Source of the DNA: Rahnella bonaserana
GTDB lineage: Bacteria > Pseudomonadota > Gammaproteobacteria > Enterobacterales > Enterobacteriaceae
Direction: 5' to 3'
DNA length: 64,000 nucleotides
NCBI RefSeq assembly: GCF_019049675.1
Contig: NZ_JAFMOW010000067.1
Span: 310,001 to 374,000 of the forward strand
Shown: one piece after another, positions 27,801-39,049 of the stretch
Layout of the letters: every line of letters begins with the position of its first letter
Position numbering within the stretch: position 1 is the stretch's first letter
Notes under the pieces: model-generated
What the model saw: the letters and a program-made list of their open reading frames with translations, nothing else
What the model was told of the DNA's origin: nothing
Databases searched by the model: none
Translations under genes and position numbers: made by a program

Positions 27801-29326
27801 ATCTGGCACAGCTGATTTTCGACCTGAAACAGGTCAACCCGAAAGCGATGATTTCGGTGAAACTGGTTTCTGAACCAGGCGTCGGCACTATCGCGGTCGG
27901 TGTGGCGAAAGCTTACGCGGATCTCATCACTATTGCCGGCTACGATGGCGGCACCGGCGCAAGTCCGCTGTCTTCCGTGAAATATGCCGGTTGTCCGTGG
28001 GAACTGGGTCTGGTGGAAACACAACAGGCACTGGTCGCCAACGGCCTGCGTCACAAAATCCGTCTGCAGGTGGATGGCGGCCTGAAGACTGGCCTCGACA
28101 TCATCAAAGCCGCGATTCTCGGCGCAGAAAGCTTCGGTTTCGGTACCGGCCCAATGGTGGCGCTGGGTTGTAAATACCTGCGTATTTGTCACCTGAACAA
28201 CTGCGCAACCGGCGTGGCAACTCAGGACGACAAACTGCGTCGTAACCATTATCACGGCCTGCCAGAACGAGTGGTGAACTACTTCAGGTTCATCACGCAG
28301 GAAACCCGTGAAATCATGGCAGAACTAGGCGTCAGCCAGCTGGTTGACCTGATTGGTCGCACTGATTTGCTGACTGAACTGGATGGTTTCACCGCCAAGC
28401 AAAACAATCTCGACCTTTCTGCGATGCTGGCAACCGCCACGCCGCATGAAGGTAAAGCGGTGTACTGCACCGAAAGCAACCCGGCGTTCGACAAGGGTCA
28501 GCTGAACAAAGACATTCTGGAACAGGCCGCGCCGCACATCGATTCTAAGCAGAGCAAAGCGTTCTACTTTGATATCCGCAACACGGACCGCTCTGTGGGT
28601 GCAATGTTGTCAGGTGCGATTGCTGAGAAACATGGCGATCAGGGCATGGCGGCTGATCCGGTGCGTATTAATTTCAACGGCACCGCGGGTCAGAGCTTCG
28701 GCGTCTGGAACGCAGGCGGCGTCGATTTAATGCTGACCGGCGACGCGAACGACTACGTGGGCAAAGGCATGGCCGGTGGCCGTATTGCAATCCGCCCGCC
28801 AATCGGTTCAGCGTTCCGCAGCCACGAAGCCAGTATCATCGGTAACACTTGTCTGTACGGCGCAACCGGCGGCAAGCTGTTTGCAGCGGGTCGTGCGGGT
28901 GAACGTTTCGCAGTCCGTAACTCCGGTGCGATCACCGTAGTCGAAGGCATTGGCGATAACGGCTGTGAATACATGACCGGCGGCATTGTGTGTGTGCTGG
29001 GTCGTACCGGCGTCAACTTTGGCGCAGGCATGACAGGCGGTTTCGCTTACGTTCTTGATGAAGACGGCGAATTCCGCAAACGCGTTAACCCGGAACTGGT
29101 TGAAGTCCTGGAAGTGGCCGATCTGGCTATCCATGAAGAGCATCTGCGCGGTTTGATCATCGAACACGTACAGTTGACCGCATCGACCCGTGGTGAAGAA
29201 ATTTTGGCGAACTGGCCGGAATGGGCGCCTAAATTTGCCCTGGTAAAACCGAAGTCCAGTGATGTCAAAGCATTGTTGGGTCACCGTAGTCGTTCCGCAG
29301 CTGAGCTGCGGGTACAAGCGCAGTAA
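24869..29326 (+). CDS. gltB: Glutamate synthase (NADPH) large subunit
   Basis: A 1485-residue protein, E. coli length. It releases ammonia from glutamine in the N-terminal class II amidotransferase domain and transfers it to 2-oxoglutarate at the FMN site. The start MLYDKS (24869) has GGGGAGG eight bases upstream and gives an 11-residue propeptide before the catalytic C12 (NCGFGL); an in-frame ATG at 24794 would add 25 unsupported residues. The FMN-binding barrel lies around residues 860-1200, with the iron-sulfur cysteines in the CKYLRICHLNNCATG region. The C-terminal beta-helix (GXXGXXXG domain) is complete. gltD follows by nine bases. Expected control by Lrp and nitrogen status. Confidence 0.96.
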   Translation: MLYDKSQERDNCGFGLIAHIEGEPSHKVVRTAIHALARMQHRGAILADGKTGDGCGLHLQKPDRFFRMIAEERGWRLAKNYAVGMLFLSKDEKEAEASRRIVEEELQNETLSVVGWRDVPTNPDVLGEIALSSLPRIEQIFVNAPAGWRPRDMERRLYMARRRIEKRIQDKDFYVCSFSNVVTIYKGLCMPADLPRFYLDLADLRLESAICLFHQRFSTNTVPRWQLAQPFRYLAHNGEINTITGNRQWARARAYKFKTPLIPDLQDASPFVNETGSDSSSLDNMLELFLAGGMDLLRAMRLLVPPAWQQNPDMDDDLRAFFDFNSMHMEPWDGPAGIVMSDGRYAACNLDRNGLRPARYVITKDKLITCASEVGIWDYQPDEVVEKGRVGPGELMVIDTRSGKIHHSAETDNDLKGRHPYKQWMEKNVQRLVPFEDLPEDQVGSRELEDTLLETFQKQFGYSSEELDQIIRVLGENGQEAVGSMGDDTPFAVLSSRPRIVYDYFRQQFAQVTNPPIDPLREAHVMSLATSIGREMNVFCEAEGQAHRLSFKSPILLWSDFKQLTTLDSKHYRAETLDLTYDPSEQNMEQFVQKLCDEGEQKVRNGAVLLVLSDRNIAPNRLPLPAPMAVGALQLRLVEKSLRCDANIIVETASARDPHHFAVLIGFGATAVYPYLAYETLAKLVDTQVIEKKYREVMLNYRNGINKGLYKIMSKMGISTVASYRCSKLFEAVGLAKDLCNTCFNGVVSRIGGAGYSDFEQDLLNLSKRAWLKRKTLDQGGLLKFVHGGEYHSYNPDVVTTLQAAVNSGDYDDYKKYAKLVNERPVATLRDLLKVTPKGQPIPVDQVEPAEGLYTRFDTAAMSIGALSPEAHESLAEAMNSIGGRSNSGEGGEDPARYGTNKVSRIKQVASGRFGVTPAYLVNADVIQIKVAQGAKPGEGGQLPGDKVTPYIAKLRYSVPGVTLISPPPHHDIYSIEDLAQLIFDLKQVNPKAMISVKLVSEPGVGTIAVGVAKAYADLITIAGYDGGTGASPLSSVKYAGCPWELGLVETQQALVANGLRHKIRLQVDGGLKTGLDIIKAAILGAESFGFGTGPMVALGCKYLRICHLNNCATGVATQDDKLRRNHYHGLPERVVNYFRFITQETREIMAELGVSQLVDLIGRTDLLTELDGFTAKQNNLDLSAMLATATPHEGKAVYCTESNPAFDKGQLNKDILEQAAPHIDSKQSKAFYFDIRNTDRSVGAMLSGAIAEKHGDQGMAADPVRINFNGTAGQSFGVWNAGGVDLMLTGDANDYVGKGMAGGRIAIRPPIGSAFRSHEASIIGNTCLYGATGGKLFAAGRAGERFAVRNSGAITVVEGIGDNGCEYMTGGIVCVLGRTGVNFGAGMTGGFAYVLDEDGEFRKRVNPELVEVLEVADLAIHEEHLRGLIIEHVQLTASTRGEEILANWPEWAPKFALVKPKSSDVKALLGHRSRSAAELRVQAQ

Positions 29327-30754
<1,428 letters not shown>

Positions 30755-30770
30755 TCCGGCCGGTCATGAA

Positions 30771-30806
30771 AACGGGGCTGCCAGCGATGGCGGCCCCGTT
30801 GTTTTT
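30771..30806 (+). terminator. Intrinsic terminator after gltD
   Basis: AACGGGGC-GCCA / TGGC-GCCCCGTT stem, then TGTTTTTA. Confidence 0.82.
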
Positions 30807-30832
30807 AGGCAGAACGAAAATCCCTGCAAAAT

Positions 30833-32326
30833 TCAGTTTCTGATCAATCCGTTTTTCGGATTTTCTGGCTTCGCTTTATTCATTGCACCGCTGAAAGGTT
30901 TGCCATCAATTGTATCGTGCGTACGCAAGGCGTCAGGATGGATCCAGCGCTGAACACGCGAGGGCATATCCAGCCCGATCAACAGGATCACCACAAACGT
31001 CAGTCCGAAGGACAAAGAGGCCAGCGCGGTACCGAGATCCAAATGCTGGGCGATCGTTATACCAATGACCGGTGCCAGTGCGCCACCCAGCGCCCCGACG
31101 TTGTAGGTAAAGCCAAGTCCTGCCGCACGCTGTTCGGTATCGAAATAGCCACCAATCAGTTTTGGCAGAATGCCTGAGATGCCCTGCCCCAACATTTGTT
31201 GCAGGAATAACAGTAATCCCAGCACCCAGATATTCCCGCCACCGATCGCAAATACCGGAATAATCAGCAGCTGCGAGGCCAGCAGGCTGTACACGTACGC
31301 TTTACGTGTTCCCAGCCAGTCCCCAAGGAAACCGCCTACGCAGCAACCTACCGCCGCGCCGAATCCGCTGAAGAACAGCACGTGAGCCACCAGCGTGGGT
31401 GAATAGGCCAGTTCGGTTTTTAAGTAAGTCGGTAAGAGTGCCTGAATCGGCCAGGAGTATAAAAAGGCAAAGAAGACGACGACCATCAGCGTGACACCGG
31501 TTGGCCAGCGTTTGCCACTGCCCTGCACCATAAAGCTGATGAAAATAGCTGCACAAACCAGCCCCAGTATAGCAATTACAGCGGCACTGCCCACGTCACC
31601 GGCGAAACAGAAATAGAGCGCGGTGGCCGCGACGAGCGTCATACCAACGTTGATCACCCGATGCTTACCGCGATAGAGAATATCCACCATGGTTTTGACC
31701 GGTTTCTTATGGGCAAACTTTGCCTGCCAGTCTTCCGCTTCCGGGATATTTTTCCGCAGCCAGAGAGCGAAAATAATCGGTAAGATGCCGATGAAAAACA
31801 GCGCACGCCAGCCCCAGACCGGTACTACCACGCTGTAAACCTGCGCGGCAATCACTGCCCCCACTGAGAAACCGGAAATCAGAAATCCGCTGGCTTTATT
31901 CCGTAAATGCTTTGGCCAGCTTTCAATGACATACGTGGCACTTGAGCCGTATTCTCCCGCCATGCCCATACCGATAATCAGGCGCGCAAGGAACATTACC
32001 GTAAAGCCGGGCGCAAAACCGCAGGCCAGCGTTCCGACAGAAAACAGCACGATACTGGTGATCATCGCCAGCTTTCTGCCGTAACGGTCGCCCATTGCGC
32101 CAAGCAGTAATCCGCCAAACCAGCGGGAAATAAACGCCGCAGAAATCAGACTCGCCGCCTGAACACCGGTCAGGTCGAACTCGCTTTTAATTTCTGTCAG
32201 CACTAATGCGATCAGGACAAAATCAAAACCATCCAAAAGGTAGCCAATCCAGGCGGCCGAAAATGCTTTCCATTGCGGTTTAGTCAAATGGTGAAACCAT
32301 GAGATCTTCCGGGAATTGTTACGCAT
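30833..32326 (-). CDS. nanT: Sialic acid (N-acetylneuraminate) MFS transporter
   Basis: A 497-residue MFS protein, the E. coli NanT length, which imports N-acetylneuraminate by proton symport. The N-terminus ([19 protein letters not shown]) and the sugar-transporter loop [10 protein letters not shown] are typical. Like E. coli NanT it has an extended central region beyond the usual 12 helices (around residues 220-270). It is the second gene after nanA, with an 89-base gap containing a small ATGCCGG/CCGGCAT hairpin. The usual nanE and nanK do not follow; gltD converges instead. Confidence 0.9.
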   Translation of the reverse strand: MRNNSRKISWFHHLTKPQWKAFSAAWIGYLLDGFDFVLIALVLTEIKSEFDLTGVQAASLISAAFISRWFGGLLLGAMGDRYGRKLAMITSIVLFSVGTLACGFAPGFTVMFLARLIIGMGMAGEYGSSATYVIESWPKHLRNKASGFLISGFSVGAVIAAQVYSVVVPVWGWRALFFIGILPIIFALWLRKNIPEAEDWQAKFAHKKPVKTMVDILYRGKHRVINVGMTLVAATALYFCFAGDVGSAAVIAILGLVCAAIFISFMVQGSGKRWPTGVTLMVVVFFAFLYSWPIQALLPTYLKTELAYSPTLVAHVLFFSGFGAAVGCCVGGFLGDWLGTRKAYVYSLLASQLLIIPVFAIGGGNIWVLGLLLFLQQMLGQGISGILPKLIGGYFDTEQRAAGLGFTYNVGALGGALAPVIGITIAQHLDLGTALASLSFGLTFVVILLIGLDMPSRVQRWIHPDALRTHDTIDGKPFSGAMNKAKPENPKNGLIRN

Positions 32327-32415
32327 AAGTCACCCCCCGGGCGGATTAGCACTAACCCGCCCTTTGGTCAGGACTGATAAAGGATTGCTGATGCCGGACA
32401 GACCGGCATCGGGGA

Positions 32416-33315
32416 TCAGAACGCGCTACGTTCCGCCTGAAGCTGCACGGCCAGCGCCTTCAGGGCTGGCAGATATTGTTCATCTACCGGTGCGAAAGGT
32501 TTGCGGCACAGCGGTACAGTCACGATATCCATGTAATGCAGAATCGTTTTCAGTCCGCGGAACACACCCGTTGTGATCAGCAGGTCGATGACCTTATTGC
32601 ATTCACTTTGCACATGCATAGCGCGCTGTACGTCCCCTTCCTGTACGGCTTTTTTGATCGCCATATAGCGCCAGCCCATCACGTTGTACGTACTGCCAAT
32701 TCCGCCATCTGCTCCTGCCAGCAAACCGGAGGCAAAGATTTCGTCGTAGCCGTTGTAGAGCACTAAATCAGGATGCGCACGGCGGATTTTTTCCATTTCA
32801 TACAGATCCCCGGACGTTTGTTTTAGCGCGCCAACGCCGGGCAGTGTGATCAGAGTGCCGATCTGCTCCAGCGTCAGTTTCACGCCACTGAGTGCCGGAA
32901 TGTTGTATACCACCATCGGCAGGCCTTCGGCGGAATCCGTCACCGCGCGGTAATGATCGCAATGTTCATTGAAGCTGAAAGGATAGTAGAAAGGCGTCAC
33001 TGCCGAGACGGCATCAAATCCGTAACGGTGCGCAGCGGCGGCCAGCATCTGACTTTCATGGGTGCTGATGGCGCCAACATGGGCGATTAACGTCACCTTC
33101 CCTTTCGCTTCTTCCGCCACGATTTCCAGTACCTGCTCGCGCTCCTGCGGGCTTTGCAGAAAAGCCTCGCCGGTGGAGCCGCCAACATACAGGCCATCGA
33201 TCCCCTGTTCGATATTGAAACGTACCAGACGGCGCAGGCTGTCGGTATCCACTTGCTGTTGCTGATTAAAAGGGGTGAGCAATGCCGGCATTACGCCCCG
33301 CAGATTCTGTTTCAT
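32416..33315 (-). CDS. nanA: N-acetylneuraminate lyase
   Basis: A 299-residue class I aldolase of the DapA/NanA family. It splits N-acetylneuraminate into N-acetylmannosamine and pyruvate. The Schiff-base lysine is K165 (GALKQTSGD), the catalytic tyrosine Y137 (VVYNIPA), and the carboxylate-binding GSTGE motif is at residues 46-50, all at the family's standard positions. AAGAGG precedes the start. It is the first gene of nanA-nanT, controlled from the NanR operator 37 bases upstream. Confidence 0.94.
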   Translation of the reverse strand: MKQNLRGVMPALLTPFNQQQQVDTDSLRRLVRFNIEQGIDGLYVGGSTGEAFLQSPQEREQVLEIVAEEAKGKVTLIAHVGAISTHESQMLAAAAHRYGFDAVSAVTPFYYPFSFNEHCDHYRAVTDSAEGLPMVVYNIPALSGVKLTLEQIGTLITLPGVGALKQTSGDLYEMEKIRRAHPDLVLYNGYDEIFASGLLAGADGGIGSTYNVMGWRYMAIKKAVQEGDVQRAMHVQSECNKVIDLLITTGVFRGLKTILHYMDIVTVPLCRKPFAPVDEQYLPALKALAVQLQAERSAF

Positions 33316-33351
33316 ATACGCCTCTTAATTGATGGGTTTTCAGGCAAATCG

Positions 33352-33376
33352 ATATACCTTTATACCTGTTATACCA
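33352..33376 (-). promoter_or_regulatory. NanR operator (three GGTATA repeats)
   Basis: On the minus strand GGTATA occurs three times (complements of 33353-33358, 33361-33366 and 33370-33375) at spacings of 8 and 9 bases, matching the known E. coli NanR operator of GGTATA direct repeats. NanR represses the nan operon until sialic acid is present. Confidence 0.85.
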
Positions 33377-33480
33377 GACCAAAAAACAAACACAATACAA
33401 CTGAAGCCTCAGATGTGATCTCGTGCATATGAAATAGTTATGGCTGATCAGAGGCGATCAAAAAAATTGCGGGGAAGATC

Positions 33481-34278
33481 TCAGTCCAGATCGGATGACT
33501 TCTTCGATCCATGCCCGGGCTTTGCCGCGTAATATGCCGCGAACACGCTTTTCAGATGAGCTTTCAGCGCAGCATCGGCCGCATCAGGATCCCGCGAACG
33601 GATAGCATTGAAAATTTCGATGTGCTGCTGATAACTGACGTTGTTATGCGCATGCAGTTCTTCCTGAGGAACGGAAGGACGCGCCGCGATCAGCCAGTCC
33701 AGCAAGGCAACATGTACGACCGTGAAGATGGGATTGGCAGGGATTTCTGCCAGCTCACGATGAAATTCGATATCGGATCGGATAAACAAGTCATTGTCAT
33801 CAAGTGACTGGCTGTTCATTTCCAGCGCTTTACCCAGGCGTGCGATCTGTTCGTCGGTTGCGAATTCTGCGGCGTAGCGTACCAGACTGGACTCGAAAAA
33901 CATCCGCAACTGTTCGAAATGGGCAATCCCTTCCGGGCGCGCCAGAAAGTCTGTCGCCACACCAGACAGTTCACTGATAATGGTTTCAGCCGAAGGACGG
34001 GAAACGCGGGCGCGCTCGCCGTTACTGATCTGCACCAGCCCTTTGCGTTTGAGCGCCGCCAGCGCTTCACGCACCGAAGGACGACCGACGTTGAAAAAAG
34101 TCATCAGCTCACGTTCGGATGGCAGTTGCACACCTTCGGCGAATTCGCGCCTGCGGATCATCTGCTCCAGCTCTTCTTCCACCATCTCCGACAGCTTCTT
34201 GCGCGTGAGCGGACGGCGGCGCATTGCATGCCCGAAGGTATCACTGGTATCTGCCGGTTGTTCGTCGAATGTGCTCAT
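33481..34278 (-). CDS. nanR: Sialic acid regulon repressor NanR
   Basis: A 265-residue GntR/FadR-type repressor. The winged helix is residues about 30-100 ([22 protein letters not shown]) and the FCD effector domain 105-250. It binds the GGTATA repeats upstream of nanA and releases on binding sialic acid. It matches E. coli NanR along most of its length, with a variable first 25 residues. The ribosome site at this start is weak; Met19 is a less likely alternative. It is co-directional with nanA-nanT and has its own 165-base upstream gap from sspB's terminator. Confidence 0.93.
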   Translation of the reverse strand: MSTFDEQPADTSDTFGHAMRRRPLTRKKLSEMVEEELEQMIRRREFAEGVQLPSERELMTFFNVGRPSVREALAALKRKGLVQISNGERARVSRPSAETIISELSGVATDFLARPEGIAHFEQLRMFFESSLVRYAAEFATDEQIARLGKALEMNSQSLDDNDLFIRSDIEFHRELAEIPANPIFTVVHVALLDWLIAARPSVPQEELHAHNNVSYQQHIEIFNAIRSRDPDAADAALKAHLKSVFAAYYAAKPGHGSKKSSDLD

Positions 34279-34385
34279 AGCGTTGGGATCAGACCCTGTT
34301 TAATGGAAGGTGTGCGAATGATTTTTTGAATGATAACACAGCAAATCTGCACAGGCGAAAGGAGAGGCCCATGAATTCAGGGCAA

Positions 34386-34414
34386 TAAAAAACCCCGCGA
34401 ATATCGCAGGGTTT
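34386..34414 (-). terminator. Intrinsic terminator after sspB
   Basis: On the minus strand AAACCCTGCGA / TCGCGGGGTTT with a TAT loop, then TTTT. Confidence 0.8.
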
Positions 34415-34442
34415 AAGCGTAAAACCGGGCTGAGTCGGGTTG

Positions 34443-34937
34443 TTATTTCACAACGCGCAATGCCGGGCGACCACCGCGTGGCGGAGTCGGCGGTTCATCA
34501 TCCGGGTCTTCTTCAGCCACATCCGGCAAATCGCCATCAATGACTGACATGGTCGGCTCTGCAGGCTCATCCGCGCTCAGGTCGCCGTCAAAGGCACCTT
34601 CGGCTTCATAAGCAGGTTCAGGTTCGAACATGGTACCGGCACCGTTTTCACGGGCGTAAATCGCCAGAACAGCAGCGATCGGTACAAACACGTTACGCGG
34701 TACGCCGCCAAAACGTGCGTTAAAGCGTACATCATCGTTACCCAGTTCGAGATTGCCAACAGCACGCGGCGCAACGTTCAGAACGATTTGTCCGTCACGC
34801 GCAAACTCCATCGGCACCATCACGCCAGGCATCGTCACGTCAACCACCAGATGCGGGGTTAACTGATTATCGAGCAACCAGTCATAAAAAGCCCGCAGCA
34901 GATAGGGGCGACGCGGAGACATGTCGGTCATCTCCAT
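34443..34937 (-). CDS. sspB: ClpXP adaptor (stringent starvation protein B)
   Basis: A 164-residue adaptor that binds ssrA-tagged proteins and RseA and delivers them to ClpXP. The folded substrate-binding domain covers residues 1-112 (PRRPYLLRAFYDWLLDN at 9-25). An acidic flexible linker follows, and the conserved ClpX-docking tail (GGRPALRVVK) is at the C-terminus. The chosen first Met aligns with the E. coli start; TAAGG lies just before it and overlaps the sspA stop region. It forms an operon with sspA, three bases upstream. Confidence 0.95.
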   Translation of the reverse strand: MEMTDMSPRRPYLLRAFYDWLLDNQLTPHLVVDVTMPGVMVPMEFARDGQIVLNVAPRAVGNLELGNDDVRFNARFGGVPRNVFVPIAAVLAIYARENGAGTMFEPEPAYEAEGAFDGDLSADEPAEPTMSVIDGDLPDVAEEDPDDEPPTPPRGGRPALRVVK

Positions 34938-34940
34938 ACC

Positions 34941-35582
34941 TTAACCCCGGGTATGCAAACGCATTTCGCGCTCTGCTTCGGTCAGGGAAGCCAGGAAAGC
35001 ATCACGTTCGAAGACGCGGGTCATGTAGCCTTTCAGCTCTTTAGAACCGGCACCAGACAACTCAATGCCCAGCTCTGGCAAACGCCAAAGCAGCGGAGCC
35101 AGGTAGCAATCGACCAGGCTGAACTCTTCGCTTTTGAAGTAAGGCATGTACGAGAAGATTGGCGCAATCGCCAGCAACTCTTCACGCAGTTGCTTACGCG
35201 CAGCGTCCGCTTCAATCGCAGAACCTTGCTCGATTTGACGCATCAGTGAATACCAGTCATTTTCGATGCGGTGCATCATCAGACGGCTCTCACCACGGGC
35301 AACCGGATAAACCGGCATCAGCGGCGGATGCGGGAAACGCTCATCAAGATATTCCATGATGATGCGCGATTCGAACAGGGTCAGCTCACGATCAACCAGC
35401 GTTGGTACAGTGCGGTAAGGGTTGAGGTCAATAAGATCCTGCGGCAGGTGATCCATCTCAACCTGCTCGATCTCGACACTGACACCTTTTTCCGCCAGTA
35501 CGATACGTACTTGATGGCTAAAAATGTCGGTCGGGCCGGAAAACAGCGTCATTACCGAACGTTTGTTGGCAGCGACAGCCAT
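34941..35582 (-). CDS. sspA: Stringent starvation protein A
   Basis: A 213-residue glutathione-transferase-fold protein that binds RNA polymerase and helps acid tolerance and stationary-phase gene expression by lowering H-NS. The thioredoxin-like domain (residues 10-88) and helical domain (95-205) are complete; the PHP-type surface patch (PHPPLMPVYPV) is present. The start MAVAANK is preferred over an in-frame ATG 12 bases upstream because GGAGG lies five bases before it. It leads the sspA-sspB operon. Confidence 0.95.
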   Translation of the reverse strand: MAVAANKRSVMTLFSGPTDIFSHQVRIVLAEKGVSVEIEQVEMDHLPQDLIDLNPYRTVPTLVDRELTLFESRIIMEYLDERFPHPPLMPVYPVARGESRLMMHRIENDWYSLMRQIEQGSAIEADAARKQLREELLAIAPIFSYMPYFKSEEFSLVDCYLAPLLWRLPELGIELSGAGSKELKGYMTRVFERDAFLASLTEAEREMRLHTRG

Positions 35583-35840
35583 GAAAACCTCCAAGTTTAT
35601 CTAGAATATTACAGCGAGTTATCGCCAGCCTGCAGTTTTTGTCCCGTAGTTTCATAGACAACCATCGGCAAGGCGAACCCAGCCAGGAAGCGCGGCAACG
35701 TCAACTGCTCGGCGAATAGGCACAAAAGTGTGTGATAGTTTACCAGATTTTACGCGGGCTGTGGTGGACGGTGAGACGATTTCGTGGGGAATTGTGTGTC
35801 AGGAGATCATTTCCCCTGCAATTGCTAAAAAAAGGGCATA
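35583..35840 (-). promoter_or_regulatory. sspA leader and promoter region
   Basis: About 260 bases between the rpsI terminator and sspA with no gene. A promoter resembling the E. coli sspA promoter (GTAAAATCTGGTAAACTATC on the minus strand) lies at about 35734-35753, giving a leader of around 140 bases. Confidence 0.5.
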
Positions 35841-35841
35841 A

Positions 35842-35868
35842 AAAAACCCGGTGAAGCACCGGGTTTTT
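35842..35868 (-). terminator. Intrinsic terminator after rpsI
   Basis: AAAAACCCGGTG / CACCGGGTTTTT with a three-base loop and a T-run on the minus strand. Confidence 0.88.
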
Positions 35869-35915
35869 GACGCTGATTTTCGTGCCGAAGCACTGAGCTG
35901 CAAAGCAGCAGAAAA

Positions 35916-36311
<396 letters not shown>

Positions 36312-36324
36312 CTATAATCCCGAA

Positions 36325-37072
<748 letters not shown>

Positions 37073-38209
37073 TCACGGCAGGTGCGGTCGCTTGAGATAT
37101 TCCTCACTTTGCATTTCCTGCAGACGCGACAGGCAGCGCTGATACTCGAATTTCAGCCGCTCGCCCTGATAAATCTCAAACATCGGCGCCGCGGCAGAAA
37201 CCACCAGTTTGACGTGGCGCTCATAAAACTCATCCACCAGAGCCAGAAAGCGCCGCGCTGCGTTTTCATTGTCCGCCTTCATCACCGGCACATTGTGCAG
37301 CAGTACGCTGTGATAGATTTTCGACAGCGCAATGTAGTCGAGCTGGCTGCGCGCCTCTTCACATAATGTATGGAATTCTATCGCCAGCACGCCATCGACG
37401 GCAGCAATCGCCCGCATCGGGCGGTGATTCACTTCCAGCGTGACAGCCTCAGTACCGGCCTCACCACTGTGATTGCCGGTCAGTTTTCCCAGCATATTTT
37501 GCATCGCTGCCGTCGTGTCGTCGCCAGCGGGAGTCAGCCATAAATTAGCCTGAGTCAGGGTACGCAGGCGGTAATCAATCCCGGCGTCCACATTCAGAAC
37601 ATCGCAATATTCTTTAATCAGATCGATAGCCGGCAGGAATCGCGCACGTTGCAGGCCGTTCCGGTACAGAGAATCCGGCGGAATGTTGGACGTCGCGATT
37701 AAGGTGATACCCCGGGCGAACAGTGCCTGCAGCAACGTGGCCAGCAGCATGGCGTCGGTGATATCCGAGACAAAAAACTCATCGAAACACAGTATGTCGG
37801 TTTCCGCTTTGAAACGGTCGGCGATCACTTCCAGCGGATCTTCCTGCCCCTGCAGCTGCGTCAGTTCTTCGTGAACGCGCAACATAAAGCGGTGAAAGTG
37901 GAGACGAAGTTTGCGCTCTCCCGGCAGACTGTGGAAAAACAAATCCATCAGCCAGGTTTTGCCGCGCCCGACGCCGCCCCACATGTATAAGCCCTGAACC
38001 GGGCGTTGTGTGGTTTTTGGCGCGCTTTTGCCAAAAAATCGCCCCAGCAAACCACCGCGGCTGGTCGCAGATTCCGCTGCCGGGCGGGAAGATAATGCCT
38101 GATAGATAGCGTCGAGCTGGGCAACAGCCTGTTTCTGAACCGCGTCCGGCTGGAACTCGCCAGCATCAACGGCGTTCTGATAAACGAAAAGTGGTGATTT
38201 GGGTTGCAT
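37073..38209 (-). CDS. zapE: Cell-division ATPase ZapE (AFG1-like)
   Basis: A 378-residue AAA-like ATPase of the AFG1/LACE1 family. Walker A is GGVGRGKTWLMD (near residue 77) and Walker B CFDEFFVSD (near 142). E. coli ZapE binds FtsZ at late constriction and matters under anaerobic or heat stress; later work also ties it to ubiquinone metabolism. It diverges from zapG across a 285-base gap, as in E. coli. Confidence 0.93.
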   Translation of the reverse strand: MQPKSPLFVYQNAVDAGEFQPDAVQKQAVAQLDAIYQALSSRPAAESATSRGGLLGRFFGKSAPKTTQRPVQGLYMWGGVGRGKTWLMDLFFHSLPGERKLRLHFHRFMLRVHEELTQLQGQEDPLEVIADRFKAETDILCFDEFFVSDITDAMLLATLLQALFARGITLIATSNIPPDSLYRNGLQRARFLPAIDLIKEYCDVLNVDAGIDYRLRTLTQANLWLTPAGDDTTAAMQNMLGKLTGNHSGEAGTEAVTLEVNHRPMRAIAAVDGVLAIEFHTLCEEARSQLDYIALSKIYHSVLLHNVPVMKADNENAARRFLALVDEFYERHVKLVVSAAAPMFEIYQGERLKFEYQRCLSRLQEMQSEEYLKRPHLP

Positions 38210-38494
38210 CTTAGTTAACGTCCCTGAGAAAAAAATTTTAAGTTTTTCACGTCGTTTAGCCGCTTTTTTGCCGTAGGTTCGCCGCTTTTCCCGGCTGTCT
38301 GTGTGCTAAAAAACCATCAGACGGCAGTGATTTTCCCGGCAGGATTCCACTCTGACAAGGTTAACGGTTATAGTGGAGCTATTGCATGACGAATGCGTGT
38401 GACAATTACGTTAAAACCATTGTGTAAAAAAGTTAAGTCATAAAAGTTACGTGAAAAAGCCCTGCGGGACAACGAAGTCAAAATAGGAGTCATT

Positions 38495-38896
38495 ATGACC
38501 TGGGAGTATGCAGTCATTGGATTAGTGGTCGGTATCGCGATTGGTGCGGTAGCGATGCGCTTTGGTAATCGTAAATTACGTGATCAACAAGTCATGAAAA
38601 ACGAGCTGGAGAAAAGCAAAGCCGAACTCGACGAATACCGTCAGGAGCTGGTGGGCCATTTTGCCCGCAGCGCTGAATTGCTCGATAACATGGCGACAGA
38701 TTATCGTCAGCTTTATCAGCATATGGCGAAAAGCTCCAACAATCTGCTGCCTGATATGCCAGAACAGGATAATCCGTTCAACTATCGCCTGACCGGTTCC
38801 GAAGCCGATAACGATCAGGTGCCGGTACAGATGCCGCGTGATTATTCTGATGGCGCATCGGGTTTGCTGCGTGGCGAGCGTCCGGTTCGTAAATAA
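38495..38896 (+). CDS. zapG: Envelope/cell-shape protein ZapG (YhcB)
   Basis: A 133-residue DUF1043 protein with one N-terminal membrane helix (residues 3-22), a coiled coil (about 35-85) and a disordered C-terminus. E. coli YhcB/ZapG links peptidoglycan, LPS and phospholipid synthesis at the divisome/elongasome; its loss is toxic in some settings. AGGAGT lies before the start. Next downstream are two hairpins and degQ. The placement between zapE and degQ is conserved. Confidence 0.9.
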   Translation: MTWEYAVIGLVVGIAIGAVAMRFGNRKLRDQQVMKNELEKSKAELDEYRQELVGHFARSAELLDNMATDYRQLYQHMAKSSNNLLPDMPEQDNPFNYRLTGSEADNDQVPVQMPRDYSDGASGLLRGERPVRK

Positions 38897-38939
38897 CAGA
38901 CGTGCCTGCCAGCACGACAATCGTTGTGCAGGCGTATTT

Positions 38940-38966
38940 ACGGCACATGTTCCGTGCATGTGCCGT
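38940..38966 (+). terminator. Hairpin between zapG and degQ
   Basis: ACGGCACATG / CATGTGCCGT, 10 perfect pairs, then TCTC. Possibly a weak terminator. Confidence 0.5.
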
Positions 38967-39049
38967 TCTCAAGCCCCTTCCCGTGCAGTGAATCACCGTT
39001 CTATTGTCCATAACTGACGTCCCTTACAGAAAGCGAGAGAGTTATCGTG

